In this document: positions 33,301 through 40,175 of the stretch, in pieces
Layout: every line of letters begins with the position of its first letter
How positions within the stretch are numbered: position 1 is the stretch's first letter
DNA from: Symbiodinium natans
Taxonomy: Eukaryota > Sar > Dinophyceae > Suessiales > Symbiodiniaceae
NCBI GenBank assembly: GCA_905221605.1
Contig: CAJNDS010002673.1
Span: forward strand, 252,584 to 316,583
Direction: 5' to 3'
DNA: 64,000 nt
The notes under the pieces: model-generated
Database searches by the model: none
What the model saw: the letters and a program-made list of their open reading frames with translations, nothing else
Told to the model about the DNA's origin: nothing
Program-made: the position numbers and the translations under genes

Positions 33301-34840
33301 TTCCGGCCAAACCTGCTACCTTAGGGACAATTGGGAATAGTATTTACTTTTTGGGTACTGGAATTCCTGAGAAACAGCTAAAATTCTGATTTTTGCTGGG
33401 GTTCCAAGTTCAGTATAGCTACAGGAAAACCCTGCTACATGAGAGCAGCAGCCAAGGTCCGCATCGCCCACCCTAGTGGAGTCGCCTGGCAAAAAATCTA
33501 AGGGTAGCTTCATGGGTTTCTGGGGTTTATAGGGTTTGCAGGGTTTATAGGGTTTAGGGTTTACAGGGTTTATGGGGTTTATAGGGCTTATAGGGCTTAT
33601 AGGGCTTATAGGGCTCATAGGGTTTATAGGGTGAGGAAGTTACATGGGCCCTTAATATATACGGTCCCTTGCCTTCTTTAAAGGGTTCTGAAGTATGGGC
33701 CCTTAACTCGTATAGGGTACATAGGGGGCCTCCTTTTCAGGGCCCATATGAAGGGATGTAACTACCCTAAGAAACATGCTCAAAGGCAGGCTCGGCAAAG
33801 AATTCGACCTAATTATTGGTTCTCAGTAGGGAATGAGGGAACTAGGTACCTTAGCTTCGGTGAGCTCGCCAAGTGCTCGTCAGCACGTTGAGTGATTTTC
33901 GGATGCGCGGCTGAGCTGTCTTCCGCGCGTTGCCGTGAAGAACTTGCCAACCTCTACTTGGAGGTTCATGGCACTTATCAACCACATGGAACTGTACGTA
34001 TAACCCACTTATGAGCCCCTCAAGTGCCCTAGTATGGTTATAAGTACACTTTTAAGTACAGTTACAATTGGTTGGTAAGTACCATGAACCTCCAAGTACA
34101 GCCCATACATTACACATCGTCGTAGAAGGTGGACTTAGTGATCCAGATGTATTCTCAACTCCATAGTTCCCAGAGACTCCAATACCCCTTAATTAAGGAG
34201 TATTCTTCTTAAACCATACAAGGGACCCTCTGAGATTTTAAGGAACATTCCTTAATTAAGGGGTATTGGAATTCCTCTAGCAATAGACGTAGGCCTAAAC
34301 CCTAACCATAAACCCGAAACCTGCAGACCTGGTAGACCACCGGCATTCTCCTCCATGGCTTCTTTCGTTTAGGAGAAGTTGTTCAGCTTCATTGGCATGG
34401 CCGGGAAGTTGGCTAGGGTTTAGAATAGTTTAACACCAAACCCCAAACCCCTACAGCCCTAGGTCTGAACTAACTGAGCAGTCGAAACAATAGATTCCAT
34501 ATCCCTAAAAAATCAAGAAGCGCATGTAGACGCACCCCACTCCCCCTAAACCCTAAACTCCAAGCCCCACTCCCTAAACCCCACACCCTAAACCCTAAAC
34601 CCTAAATCTTAAACCCGAACCGCAAAACAAGCGAACTCACCTCCCCCCTCCGGATAAACCAACACACACACACACAACATGGCTCAGGTGATGGACGTCC
34701 ACGCGGCAGTGCGCACGCGCCCTGAGCCCTCGTTGCTCAAAGCCGCCCTTCGGCGAACCGCGCGGTGTCTCATGGACGGACAGGTGGAGCCGGTGGAGCT
34801 CGTTGTTTTGAGGTTTTGTTTGGGGGGGGGGGGGGTTTAG
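21321..34840 (+). CDS. prpF-like: Gene F: PrpF-family protein (2-methylaconitate isomerase-like)
   Basis: PrpF proteins have the diaminopimelate-epimerase fold and isomerise tricarboxylate-type substrates such as 2-methylaconitate in the methylcitrate route of propionate breakdown; the exact substrate here is unknown. About 20 exons rebuild roughly 390 codons, the usual family length, with motifs in family order: RGGTSKGIF at the N-terminus, FGSPDPRQIDGLGG across an intron, TSKLAIIAPP, DVDYTFGQV, GGNCGN then ISSAVGPFA across an intron, KIHNTNTG, GSVTGKLLPSG, EATLLDAGQPMVFLRAADL across an intron, IRGVAAVKMG, HQAYPVTGS across an intron, and RRTARCLMDG near the stop. Most introns are GC-AG and phases agree at nearly all joins. 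Boundaries around exons 10, 14, 17 and 18 are less sure. No disabling change is visible, so the gene looks functional. No organelle-targeting extension is evident from this ATG, but the frame is open upstream to 21135. Confidence 0.9.
21475..21541 (+). CDS. prpF-like: Gene F exon 2 (GTSKGIF motif)
   Basis: After CCCAAAAG; reads GTSKGIFLLAADLPPPGPNL; donor GCTG|GCAAGC, phase 2. Confidence 0.92.
21838..21952. mobile_element. Inverted-repeat element, family 3
   Basis: Ends TTGGGATGTTCCCCCTTATA and GGGGGGAACATCCCAA. Lies in a gene F intron between exons 2 and 3. Confidence 0.85.
22079..22129 (+). CDS. prpF-like: Gene F exon 3 (FGSPDPRQ)
   Basis: Acceptor AAAGAG; phase 2 joins exon 2 as W. Reads QRDAVILRLFGSPDPR; donor GGCA|GCGACA. 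CCCTAAA tract upstream, TTTAGGG tract 25 nt downstream. Confidence 0.9.
22305..22347 (+). CDS. prpF-like: Gene F exon 4 (IDGLGG)
   Basis: After GCGGAG; reads IDGLGGADTLTSKL. Joining with exon 3 gives PRQIDGLGG exactly as in the family. Donor CTC|GTCTCC. Confidence 0.92.
22505..22537 (+). CDS. prpF-like: Gene F exon 5
   Basis: After TTCTCAG; reads AIIAPPSIPTA, continuing TSKL to match the family's TSKVAIVSPS stretch. One of several GC donors in a GCAGCCGCC stretch is used. Confidence 0.82.
22813..23155. repeat. Longest CCCTAAA tract in the window
   Basis: About 48 units over 340 bp inside the 1.2-kb intron between gene F exons 5 and 6. A few 6-nt units (CCTAAA) and CCCTACA variants occur at the edges. 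Confidence 0.95.
23214..23337. mobile_element. Inverted-repeat element, family 7
   Basis: Starts CTACTGATTGCTTCAGAACC, ends GGTTCTTAAGCAATTAGTAG. A related copy occupies positions 6-107 (GCTTAAGAACCCCC ... GGGGTTCTTAAGAAG). Confidence 0.85.
23383..23500. mobile_element. Inverted-repeat element, family 4
   Basis: Starts TTGGTAGCCCAGCG, ends GGTTACTGGGCTACCAAG. Confidence 0.85.
23704..23748 (+). CDS. prpF-like: Gene F exon 6 (DVDYTFGQV)
   Basis: After GCTCAG; reads DVDYTFGQVSFVDAK; donor AAG|GCACGC, phase 0. The preceding intron (about 1.2 kb) contains the longest CCCTAAA tract of the window and two inverted-repeat elements. Confidence 0.9.
24272..24293 (+). CDS. prpF-like: Gene F exon 7 (micro-exon, 22 nt)
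   Basis: After CATGCAG; reads VDYGGNC and one extra base; donor TGCG|GCAACC. Joined to exon 8 it gives NCGNISSAVGPF. Reading through instead would give NCGNLLARVG, which fits the family worse. Confidence 0.88.
24455..24521 (+). CDS. prpF-like: Gene F exon 8 (SAVGPFAV)
   Basis: Acceptor CTGAG|GCAACA; reads NISSAVGPFAVDKGLIQIPH; donor GATGG|GCAACT, phase 2. Confidence 0.9.
24800..24884 (+). CDS. prpF-like: Gene F exon 9 (KIHNTNTG)
   Basis: After AAGCAG; reads RTHVVKIHNTNTGALLQS and on to EPQLQ. The end is uncertain (GC at 24878 or the following TTTAGGG tract). Confidence 0.88.
25118..25293. repeat. Imperfect repeat of ACAGGCCTAC / GGCTACCC
   Basis: Multiple ACAGGCCTAC, ACAGGCTACC and complementary GTAGGTAGCC units in about 175 bp; capable of alternative hairpins. 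In a gene F intron. Confidence 0.75.
25673..25750. repeat. TTTAGGG tract ending at a splice acceptor
   Basis: Ends GTTTAG|CGC, so the tract's own TTTAG serves as the acceptor of gene F exon 10, an exception to the usual orientation rule. Confidence 0.85.
25751..25819 (+). CDS. prpF-like: Gene F exon 10 (VPGSGAP)
   Basis: After a TTTAGGG tract ending TTTAG. Reads SAIELEVPGSGAPVDLDFS; donor TCT|GCCACC. Exon 11 begins GCCACA, and the joined length matches the family. A short exon may be missing just upstream. Confidence 0.82.
25849..25945. repeat. GGGGGGTTTAG minisatellite
   Basis: About nine units of roughly 11 bp, a G-expanded TTTAGGG derivative, directly downstream of gene F exon 10. Confidence 0.88.
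26901..26963 (+). CDS. prpF-like: Gene F exon 11 (GSVTGKLLPSG)
   Basis: After CCTCCAG; reads ATQGSVTGKLLPSGQP. Donor taken at TTT|GCTGTT (phase 0); the last residues are less sure. Confidence 0.87.
26973..27103. repeat. TTTAGGG tract after gene F exon 11
   Basis: About 18 perfect units starting 10 nt after the exon. Confidence 0.95.
27893..28001. mobile_element. Family 3 element whose end is a splice acceptor
   Basis: Starts CTTGGGACGTCC and ends AACATCCCAAG; gene F exon 12 begins at the next base. The 3' terminal AAG is therefore the 3' splice site. Confidence 0.88.
28002..28086 (+). CDS. prpF-like: Gene F exon 12 (EATLLDAG)
   Basis: Begins directly after CATCCCAAG, the terminal bases of the inverted-repeat element 27893-28001. 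Reads LLDQLHVPGSLGEELIEATL then LDA; donor GCAG|GCGCGC. Confidence 0.9.
28428..28732. repeat. Graded variant tract (TTTTAGGG to TTTTTGAGGG)
   Basis: Perfect octamers TTTTAGGG (about 15) pass into TTTTTGAGGG, TTTTGAGGG and TTTCGAGGG units, then back to TTTAGGG. Confidence 0.93.
29109..29161 (+). CDS. prpF-like: Gene F exon 13 (QPMVFLRAADL)
   Basis: Acceptor CGCTAG; joined to exon 12 gives DAGQPMVFLRAADL, the family's DxxNPxVFVRAxDLG region. Donor GAG|GCCGCC, or a GT site 7 nt later. Confidence 0.9.
29510..29736. mobile_element. Family 1 element enlarged by telomere-like insert
   Basis: Left AAAGGTTCATGGGCAGTT; right CTACCCATGAACCTGAAAG. TTTAGGG units occupy 29540-29610 inside the left arm, and the arm sequence TAGTTAGAAGTAGG appears again after them. 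Confidence 0.78.
30153..30179 (+). CDS. prpF-like: Gene F exon 14 candidate (27 nt)
   Basis: After TGTGAG; reads VAAAAPAAQ in phase 0; donor CAG|GCGGAG. It fits the length needed between exons 13 and 15, but this part of the family is variable. Confidence 0.5.
30765..30804 (+). CDS. prpF-like: Gene F exon 15
   Basis: After GTGAAG; reads VLKTDVELLRRVE; donor AGC|GCGCC, phase 1. An inverted-repeat element starts 26 nt downstream. Confidence 0.8.
30830..30941. mobile_element. Inverted-repeat element, family 1
   Basis: Starts CTTGAAGGTTCTTTGGGCAG, ends CTACCCATGAACCTTCAAG; lies 26 nt after the donor of gene F exon 15. Confidence 0.85.
31232..31278 (+). CDS. prpF-like: Gene F exon 16 (IRGVAAVKMG)
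   Basis: Acceptor GGGAAG; joined gives RVERIRGVAAVKMGIVQRL, the family's LExIRxxAAxxMG segment. Donor CTT|GCCTGT. Confidence 0.88.
31478..31548 (+). CDS. prpF-like: Gene F exon 17
   Basis: After GCCGAG; reads KVSPYTPFVAAISAAPSQDG, comparable to the family's PKVAxVxxP stretch. The 3' end is uncertain, and another short exon may lie before 32281. Confidence 0.75.
31673..31757. mobile_element. Family 4 element, left part
   Basis: Starts CTTGGTAGCCCAGTGGTACC and shares TTCAAGGTTCCCTTATAC with the copy at 23383; the right end is absent or diverged. Confidence 0.72.
32281..32304 (+). CDS. prpF-like: Gene F exon 18 (micro-exon, 24 nt)
   Basis: After GCTGAG; reads VFMQKVHQ; donor CAG|GCCGCT, while the next exon starts CAG|GCCTAC. 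The join restores HQAYPVTG. Confidence 0.85.
32378..32506. mobile_element. Inverted-repeat element, family 2, right end replaced
   Basis: Starts ACTTGGAGGTTCATGGTACT. The right arm ends ...AATAAGTACC, where a CCCTAAA tract replaces the expected ATGAACCTCCAAGT. Confidence 0.82.
32578..32655 (+). CDS. prpF-like: Gene F exon 19 (AYPVTGSVATAA)
   Basis: After CTCCCAG; reads AYPVTGSVATAAAALLDGSI then VHAAAP; donor CCG|GCAAAG, phase 0. Confidence 0.92.
32677..32723. repeat. Dispersed repeat shared with 55928-55974
   Basis: CTAAAGGAGGGACCCTTAAA then GGCACCTTAGGGGTTATG; the other copy reads CTAAAGGAGGGACCCTTAAT then GGGCACCTCAGGGGTAATG. Confidence 0.85.
33124..33171 (+). CDS. prpF-like: Gene F exon 20
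   Basis: After AAAAAAG (an alternative acceptor is CCTCAG at 33109). Reads IPDFHQPSPLGITM, the counterpart of the family's HPSG segment; donor ATG|GCAGGC. Confidence 0.8.
33363..33418. repeat. Dispersed intron repeat, copy 2
   Basis: TTCCTGAGAAACAGCTAAAA ... GATTTTTGCTGGGGTTCC; matches 7564-7618. Confidence 0.82.
33520..33632. repeat. GGGTTTATA-type minisatellite
   Basis: About 12 units of TTATAGGGT/TTATAGGGC, similar to the array at 16130. Confidence 0.85.
33650..33771. mobile_element. Family 10 element
   Basis: ATGGGCCCTTAA at the left and GGGCCCATATGAAGG at the right; relative at 29318-29430 (GGTCCCTTACCTCCTTTAA ... GGGCCCATATGAA). Confidence 0.68.
33956..34097. mobile_element. Inverted-repeat element, family 2, intact
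   Basis: Starts ACTTGGAGGTTCATGG, ends CCATGAACCTCCAAGT. About 142 bp, in the last intron of gene F. Confidence 0.9.
34178..34270. mobile_element. Short element with perfect terminal inverted repeats
   Basis: Arms of 22 bp are identical in inverted orientation (core CCAATACCCCTTAATTAAGG). Also in the last intron of gene F. Confidence 0.88.
34688..34840 (+). CDS. prpF-like: Gene F exon 21 with stop (RRTARCLMDG)
   Basis: After GGCTCAG; reads VMDVHAAVRTRPEPSLLKAA then LRRTARCLMDGQVEPVELVV. The frame runs through a poly-G run to TAG at 34838-34840, giving a few G residues at the end; a last tiny exon is the alternative. Confidence 0.87.
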   Translation: MMDVHAAVRTRPEPSLLKAALRRTARCLMDGQVEPVELVVLRFCLGGGGV

Positions 34841-35640
34841 GGTTTAGGGTTTCGGGTTTAGGGTTCAGGGTTGTAGGGCTTAGGGTTTAGGGTTTAGGGG
34901 TTTTATTTGTTGTGGTTTCATGTTTTGGTTTTCTTGGGGTGAGGGTCGCTGGTCATGGTTTTGATAGCAGGTGCGGGGCTCCTGTAAGTAGTGAGCTGCA
35001 TTCTCCCCTGTATCCCTAAACCCTAAACCCTAAACCCTAAACCCTAAACCCTAAACCCTAAACCCTAAACCCTAAACCCTAAACCCTAAACCCTAAACCC
35101 TAAACCCAAACCCTAAGGTGCAGTCTATTGGGTTCCCTTGAACCCCTGAAGGCATATGTGCCCTGGTCTGTGTGGCCTGCAAAGTGATGGCCGCCTCGGG
35201 CAAAACTTGCGCAGCGTGTCCCTTGCTGTCTGCCCTATGACCTATACCCTGTGAAACCCTCCGAATCCCAAAGGTTTGTAGGGTTTAGGGTTTGGGCCCC
35301 AATACCATGGAATCCTAACACCTCAGCCCCTAAACCCTAAAAAACCCTAAACCCCAGTCCGCACCTAAGGCTTAAGCTCACGAAGGGCCCGCCAGGGTTC
35401 TCCTATCCTTGAACCCTAAACCCCTAGCGGAGGCGAAAAGTCCGCACGGCCCGTCTGCGCGGAACCGGCTTCAAGGGCAGGGTTCGAGTCCCTGGAGTAG
35501 TGTTAAATCGCAACTCTGAGATTGTAGGGTTTCGCTTTGGGGCAGTTTAAGCATCTACTGATGCTTAGGCTGAAGAAGCCTCTAGGCTTAGGGTCCGTTC
35601 GGTTTTAGGGGTTTAGGACATCGGAGACACAACTCGCGCC
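34841..35640 (+). other. Spacer between genes F and G
   Basis: TTTAGGG runs at 34836-34905, a CCCTAAA tract at 34992-35117 and unique sequence with no supported exon. A T-arm-like motif (CAGGG-TTCGAGT-CCCTG) lies near 35481-35497 without a matching tRNA body. Confidence 0.5.
34992..35117. repeat. CCCTAAA tract
   Basis: About 17 units in the F-G spacer. Confidence 0.94.
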
Positions 35641-38612
35641 ATGGCGGGTAAAGAGGCTGAGGCGGTCGCAGCGATCGCAGAGAAGTGGAAGCCCCAGCTG
35701 CCGTAGTTCTGGATAGCTCCTACAGCGGGCTTAGGGGCTTGTAGTTGTCAATAATCTCGGATTTCCCTTATTGGGTTCCAGAGAACCAGGGATGTTAACT
35801 TGAAGTTCCCTTGTAGGCTGCTGCTGAGTATGTGCTGGGCACGCCCGCAGTGCCCCGCCGCAGCGCAGAATTTTGCGTCAAGCAAAACCCGACTCCAAGC
35901 CCCCTAAGCCCCCTAAATAGCAAGCATTAAACCCTAAACCCCAAAACCCAAAACCCCAACCCCGCCGTGTGCCCAGGAACGTGCAGAAGGCGGCCCCCAT
36001 CAGCACGGAAGACGTTGAGCCGCTGGAGCCGGAGCTTGGCTTTAAGGCAAGGCTTAGGTTTTTGGGGTTTGGGCTGTAGGGTTTGGGGTTTAGGGGTGGC
36101 CAGAAGATTTTCATTCCATCCTCAAAAAGAGACGCTGTAAAGCCCCTACGTCCCTGAGAAGGCCCCATAAGCTGCTGTCCACCAGCTTGTACGGAAGGTC
36201 CCTAAACCCTAAACCTTCATGGTCTTGGGTGTAGAGTTTGTTGGTCTTCGGCTCTTCGGGAGTCATGGTTTATATTTTTTGGCCATCAGAAAGAACATGG
36301 AGGCCAGTGAGATAGGGCTTGTGGCTAGAGATTCCCGAAACACCAAACCGTAAGCCGCAAATCCAAAACCCTAAACCCTAAACCCGAAACCCTAAACCCT
36401 AATCCAGCAGCCTAGACCAGATTGCGTAAGGAACAGGACCCAGGCGCCTCCAGAGACCTTCCAAGGGATTGCTCTCAGCGTTGGGGGCACGTGGATGTCC
36501 AGAAGACGCCGGGAGAGAGGGCAAAGGCTCTCACGCAAACGGGTTTAGGGTTTAGGGTTTAGAGTTTAGGGTTTAGGGTTTAGGTTTGGGGTTCTCATCT
36601 TTTTGCTGCTTTTGCTTCCCTCTTCACGCAGAGGTTTTGGAGGCCCCTAAACCCTTGAACCCCGTCGTTGTTAGAGAGCACTGGTCGATGTAATCACCTT
36701 AAACCCCTAAACCCCTAAACCCTAAACCCTAAACAGCAAACCCGAAAACCCTAAACCCGGCTTGTCCGAGTGTGAGCGATTAAAACCCTCACTTTGCTTC
36801 ACGGGAAGGCTGCCCGCGCCGCTGCTGGCAAGATTCATGAGCTCCTGGACAAGCTCAAGGACCCAGAGCACGGAGGTTCAATCTCTTAAACATTGGGTAG
36901 GCAACCTGAAACCTTTTTGGTTCTACAGAGTCCTACCGAACATAAAAGGCTAGCCTTTCTTGGGGCTAGGGTATTCAGCCCCGAAGATCTGACTCGTCAT
37001 GCTGGAGAAGCCCATGTTCCCAAGCAGATCCAGCACTCTGAGTGTGAGGTCCTTGTCGGAATTCCCACAAGGGTTTAGGGTTTAGGGTTTAGGGTTAAGG
37101 GTTTAGGGTTCCTGCCATGGTAGCTAAGGCTTTCGGGTGCCGGAAAATGGGACCGTGATTTGTTGAGCTGCCCGAAGCCCGAAGCCCGAAACCCGAAGCC
37201 CGAAACCCTAAACCCTAAACCCTGAACCCTAAACCCTAAACCCTAAACTGCCCAACGCGCAGAAAGCAAAGCAAGCAACCTCCGAGCCAGATAGCTTTGA
37301 GGTGCGGGCCTCAGTTTGCGGGGGGTCGGGCTGATAGGGTTTAGGGTTTGAGGATTAGGGTTTGGGGTTTAGGGGCAAAAAAGGTTTTAGGGTTGAGGGT
37401 TTTGAGGTCTGGCCCTGCCTCTGGCTACCCATGAACCTTCATGCAGCAAATGCAACACTTTACAGGGGGGTTGTCGGCATTGGTACGCTTGCCTTTTTGC
37501 GCAGCGCTGTGTCCTAAACGCAAAACCCTATACCCCAGAGGCAGGGTTTGTTGAGGTGCATGCCCAGATGGGTAACCGAAACCGGGCTATGGTGCAAGTT
37601 TCAGACGCTGGTTGATGAACCGCCCAAACGTGCACTTTAATTCCCGTCCCCTAAGTTGTGAGAAAGAGAGAGAGGCGAGAGAGAGAGAGAGAAAGCTGCC
37701 AAGTGCGCGTTGGTTCGTCCTCCAAGCCCGAAAGAGAGAACAAAAAGAAAGAAAGAAACAAAGAAATAAAGAAATAAAGAAAGAAAGAAATCAAGAAAGA
37801 GAGCGAGAGAGAGAGAGAGAGAGCGGCAGAAATATGCAGAACTAACTCCTGAAAGTGCCAAACCTCTACATGTGCACAAGCCCTACCTAGAGTACGTAAG
37901 CCAACATACCCTGAAAAAAGGGGTGATTGTACCTTCCTTATTGGCATTCATCTTACCGCCAGGGTTGTTAGACTTTAAGCTTAACTCTCCTCCCTCGCGC
38001 ATTTCTCGACTCCCTGAGTGCCTATCCCCACAGTATCCCAGAGAATGCCTGGAGTGCCCAATTCGTAATCTATAGGGTGGGTATGCTCGAAGTAGCATGC
38101 GCTAACGTCCCCTTCATGGGCCTTCCCCCCAAACCCTAAACCCTCCACCCTAAACCCTGACCCCTAACCCCTGACCCTAAACCCTATAAACCCTAAACCC
38201 TAAACCCTAAACCCAACATGAAACCCCCTGAGGCTTGCAGCCTTGACTTGCAGAAGCAGTTGCTGAGCCTTAGGCGCCCTAGCGACTGGGGGCTTCAGAA
38301 GGCTTAAGGGGGGCCAACCTGGTTCTTTCTTCAGCGGTGTTTACCCTACCCCCCCTTCCCAAAAAAAGAGAAAAACAAAGCTGGGGGCCTTATGGGTAGA
38401 GGGTCAGAGTATGTCAGGGCATCTTTTTGTGTTAGGAAGATTTTGTATTCGGCGTGTGGCGGCTTAGGGTTCCAGGCGTTGAGGGGCACATGGGAATGCT
38501 GGGGTGGGGGCTCGGGGGGGGGGGCCGCGTGGGGGGGGGGGGGGGGGGGGGGGGGGGCTGTGGGGGGGGGGGGGGGGGGGGCCGCGGGGGGGGGGGGGGG
38601 GCCCGCGGGGGA

Positions 38613-38644
<32 letters not shown>

Positions 38645-39643
38645 GCGGGGGGGGCTGAACCTTCAAGGCCTTTATGTGGCGTTATGGTTTAGGGTTCAAG
38701 GGCGCTGGCGCCTGATCGGGTGAAGCTATGCAGGATAAGCTGCCCTCTCCCGCACCAGTAAGAAACGATACAGGTATGGCAACAAAAAAACTGTGGCAGC
38801 ATGTAGAGGAGCTTTGGGGGTTTAGGGATGAGTGCCCAGATGCAAAAAGGGCTTCGTCTTGTCCTTGCACAAAGTCATGGATGGTGGTTTGGTGTGACAG
38901 AGCTGTTGATGTCGTTGCGCTGCGCTTTTGAAGCACTTCATGGGCCCCTCCAAACGCCTGCTTGTATGTCGAAGTATTGGCCCTAAATTGGGGTTCACTC
39001 AATAAGGATTAATGACAGCATTTGGGGTACATCCGGGGTCCTGTTGTAGGAAATGCCCACACCGAAGGACGTACGCATAACTCCAATGCTCGGACCCATA
39101 GCCAGCAGGCGTGCGCATCGGGCCATGATCAAATTCTCGGCCGCTCATCTGCCTTGGTTCCAGAGGTACTAAACCCTAAGCCCTAAACCCTAAACCCTAA
39201 ACCCTAAACCCTAAACCCTAAACCCTAAACCCCCTAAGCGCTCAGGAATTTGGGGCTTAGCAGGGCTTTCCCTAAACCCTATAAGCCACAAGCCCGCGAC
39301 CTCTGAATGTGCAACACTGCCAAAACCCCAAGCCCTAAACCCCAAACCACAAACCCCGCCTCCCACCCCCCGGCTTTCGCCTGACCCCCCGGTACCTCAA
39401 GACCTTCTTCATCTTCTCAACCAAGCGATCCTGAGAGGCCCCTTAGCACTTCAGCCCTACAGGACCGTGTCGCATCCCTGCGGCACGGTGCAAGGCTGCT
39501 AAGAAGGTGGCAGCAACATCCTGTTTAGGGTTTAGGGTTTAGGGTTTAGGGTTTAGGTTTTACGACCCGAAGCCGACGAAACTCAGGAGACGCGCCGCTT
39601 GGCCGAGATCGCCGCGCGGAAGCTCACGGAGACCTGGGACTAA
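35641..39643 (+). CDS. Gene G: unknown protein, ATG to stop
   Basis: Not recognised. Starts at an ATG reading AGKEAEAVAAI. Exons: 35641-35676, 35817-35878, 35977-36046, 36172-36197, 36466-36520, 36809-36867, 37263-37309, 38241-38273, 39050-39150, 39573-39643 (TAA). Phases agree at several successive joins (35977 to 36809). Readable segments: EYVLGTPAVPRRSAEFCVK, NVQKAAPISTEDVEPLEPEL, QRWGHVDVQKTPGER, AARAAAGKIHELLDKLKDPE, TPMLGPIASRRAHRAMIKFS and a C-terminus EIAARKLTETWD. The chain is soluble-looking with charged helices and no zinc or nucleotide-binding motif. Some exons around 37.0 and 38.0 kb are probably missed. Confidence 0.6.
35977..36046 (+). CDS. Gene G exon
   Basis: After GCCCAG; reads NVQKAAPISTEDVEPLEPEL then GFK; GC donor AAG|GCAAGG, the commonest donor form in this window. 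Confidence 0.68.
36466..36520 (+). CDS. Gene G exon
   Basis: After TTCCAAG; reads DCSQRWGHVDVQKTPGER; donor AGG|GCAAAG, phase 0. It joins 36172-36197 in phase 2. Confidence 0.62.
36809..36867 (+). CDS. Gene G exon
   Basis: After GGGAAG, phase 0; reads AARAAAGKIHELLDKLKDP; donor GA|GCACGG. Confidence 0.65.
37658..37830. repeat. Purine (GAGA/GAAA) tract
   Basis: About 170 bp with GAGAGA and AAGAAAGAAA blocks on +; could form a triplex. ORFs here are artefacts. Confidence 0.9.
38514..38654. repeat. Poly-G region with GCC interruptions
   Basis: About 140 bp almost entirely G, broken by GCCGCG, CTGT and GAAG. Probable assembly-sensitive region; the glycine- and proline-rich ORFs on both strands are artefacts. 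Confidence 0.93.
39050..39150 (+). CDS. Gene G exon
   Basis: After TTGTAG; reads MPTPKDVRITPMLGPIASRR and AHRAMIKFSAAHL, a basic, partly hydrophobic segment. Confidence 0.6.
39573..39643 (+). CDS. Gene G terminal exon
   Basis: After CCGAAG; reads DETQETRRLAEIAARKLTET then WD and TAA at 39641-39643. Confidence 0.65.
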
Positions 39644-40175
39644 GGGGTCTCGGGGGCTGCGAGGTACCATCACGGGAGACATAGGGTTTAGTGTTTAGGG
39701 TTTAGGGTTTAGGGTTTAGGGTTTATAGGGTTTAGGGTTTAGGGTTTGGGGTTTATGGCAGTTATGGGTACATGCGTTTCTGGTTCTAGAAGCAGCTTGC
39801 AGGATTTGGGGTTTAGGGTTCCAGGAGTTTAGGTCCGAGTAACAGGCTGTCCTCTGAGGACAGACTGCAAAAAGGTCGGAGGTAAGGGGTTTGGGGTTTA
39901 GGGTTTAGGGGTTTGGTGTGTGTGTTTTGGTGGTTCTGGCGTCTGCGTCTGCGGAGAACAGACCCGAATGGAAAGGTGGAGCATTCACGTACTACACTCA
40001 TTGTACTTTTAAACATCCCGAAAGACGCACGCCCAGGTTACCTAGGGGTCAGGGTTTGTCCTTCTGTCACAAAGGTATACGCCTTACGTCGTTGAAAGGG
40101 GTTTTTGGGCTTAGTCTTGGCAAGTCCTTGGGATTTAGGGACCTAAGCTCCGTAAGGGTTCGTCTCGTCGCGCAG

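Noticed and set aside
37637-37947. Leucine/serine- or glutamate/arginine-rich ORFs on both strands
   Set aside because: Caused by the GAGA/GAAA purine tract.
38346-38723. Glycine-rich (+) and proline-rich (-) ORFs
   Set aside because: Pure translation of the poly-G region in every frame.
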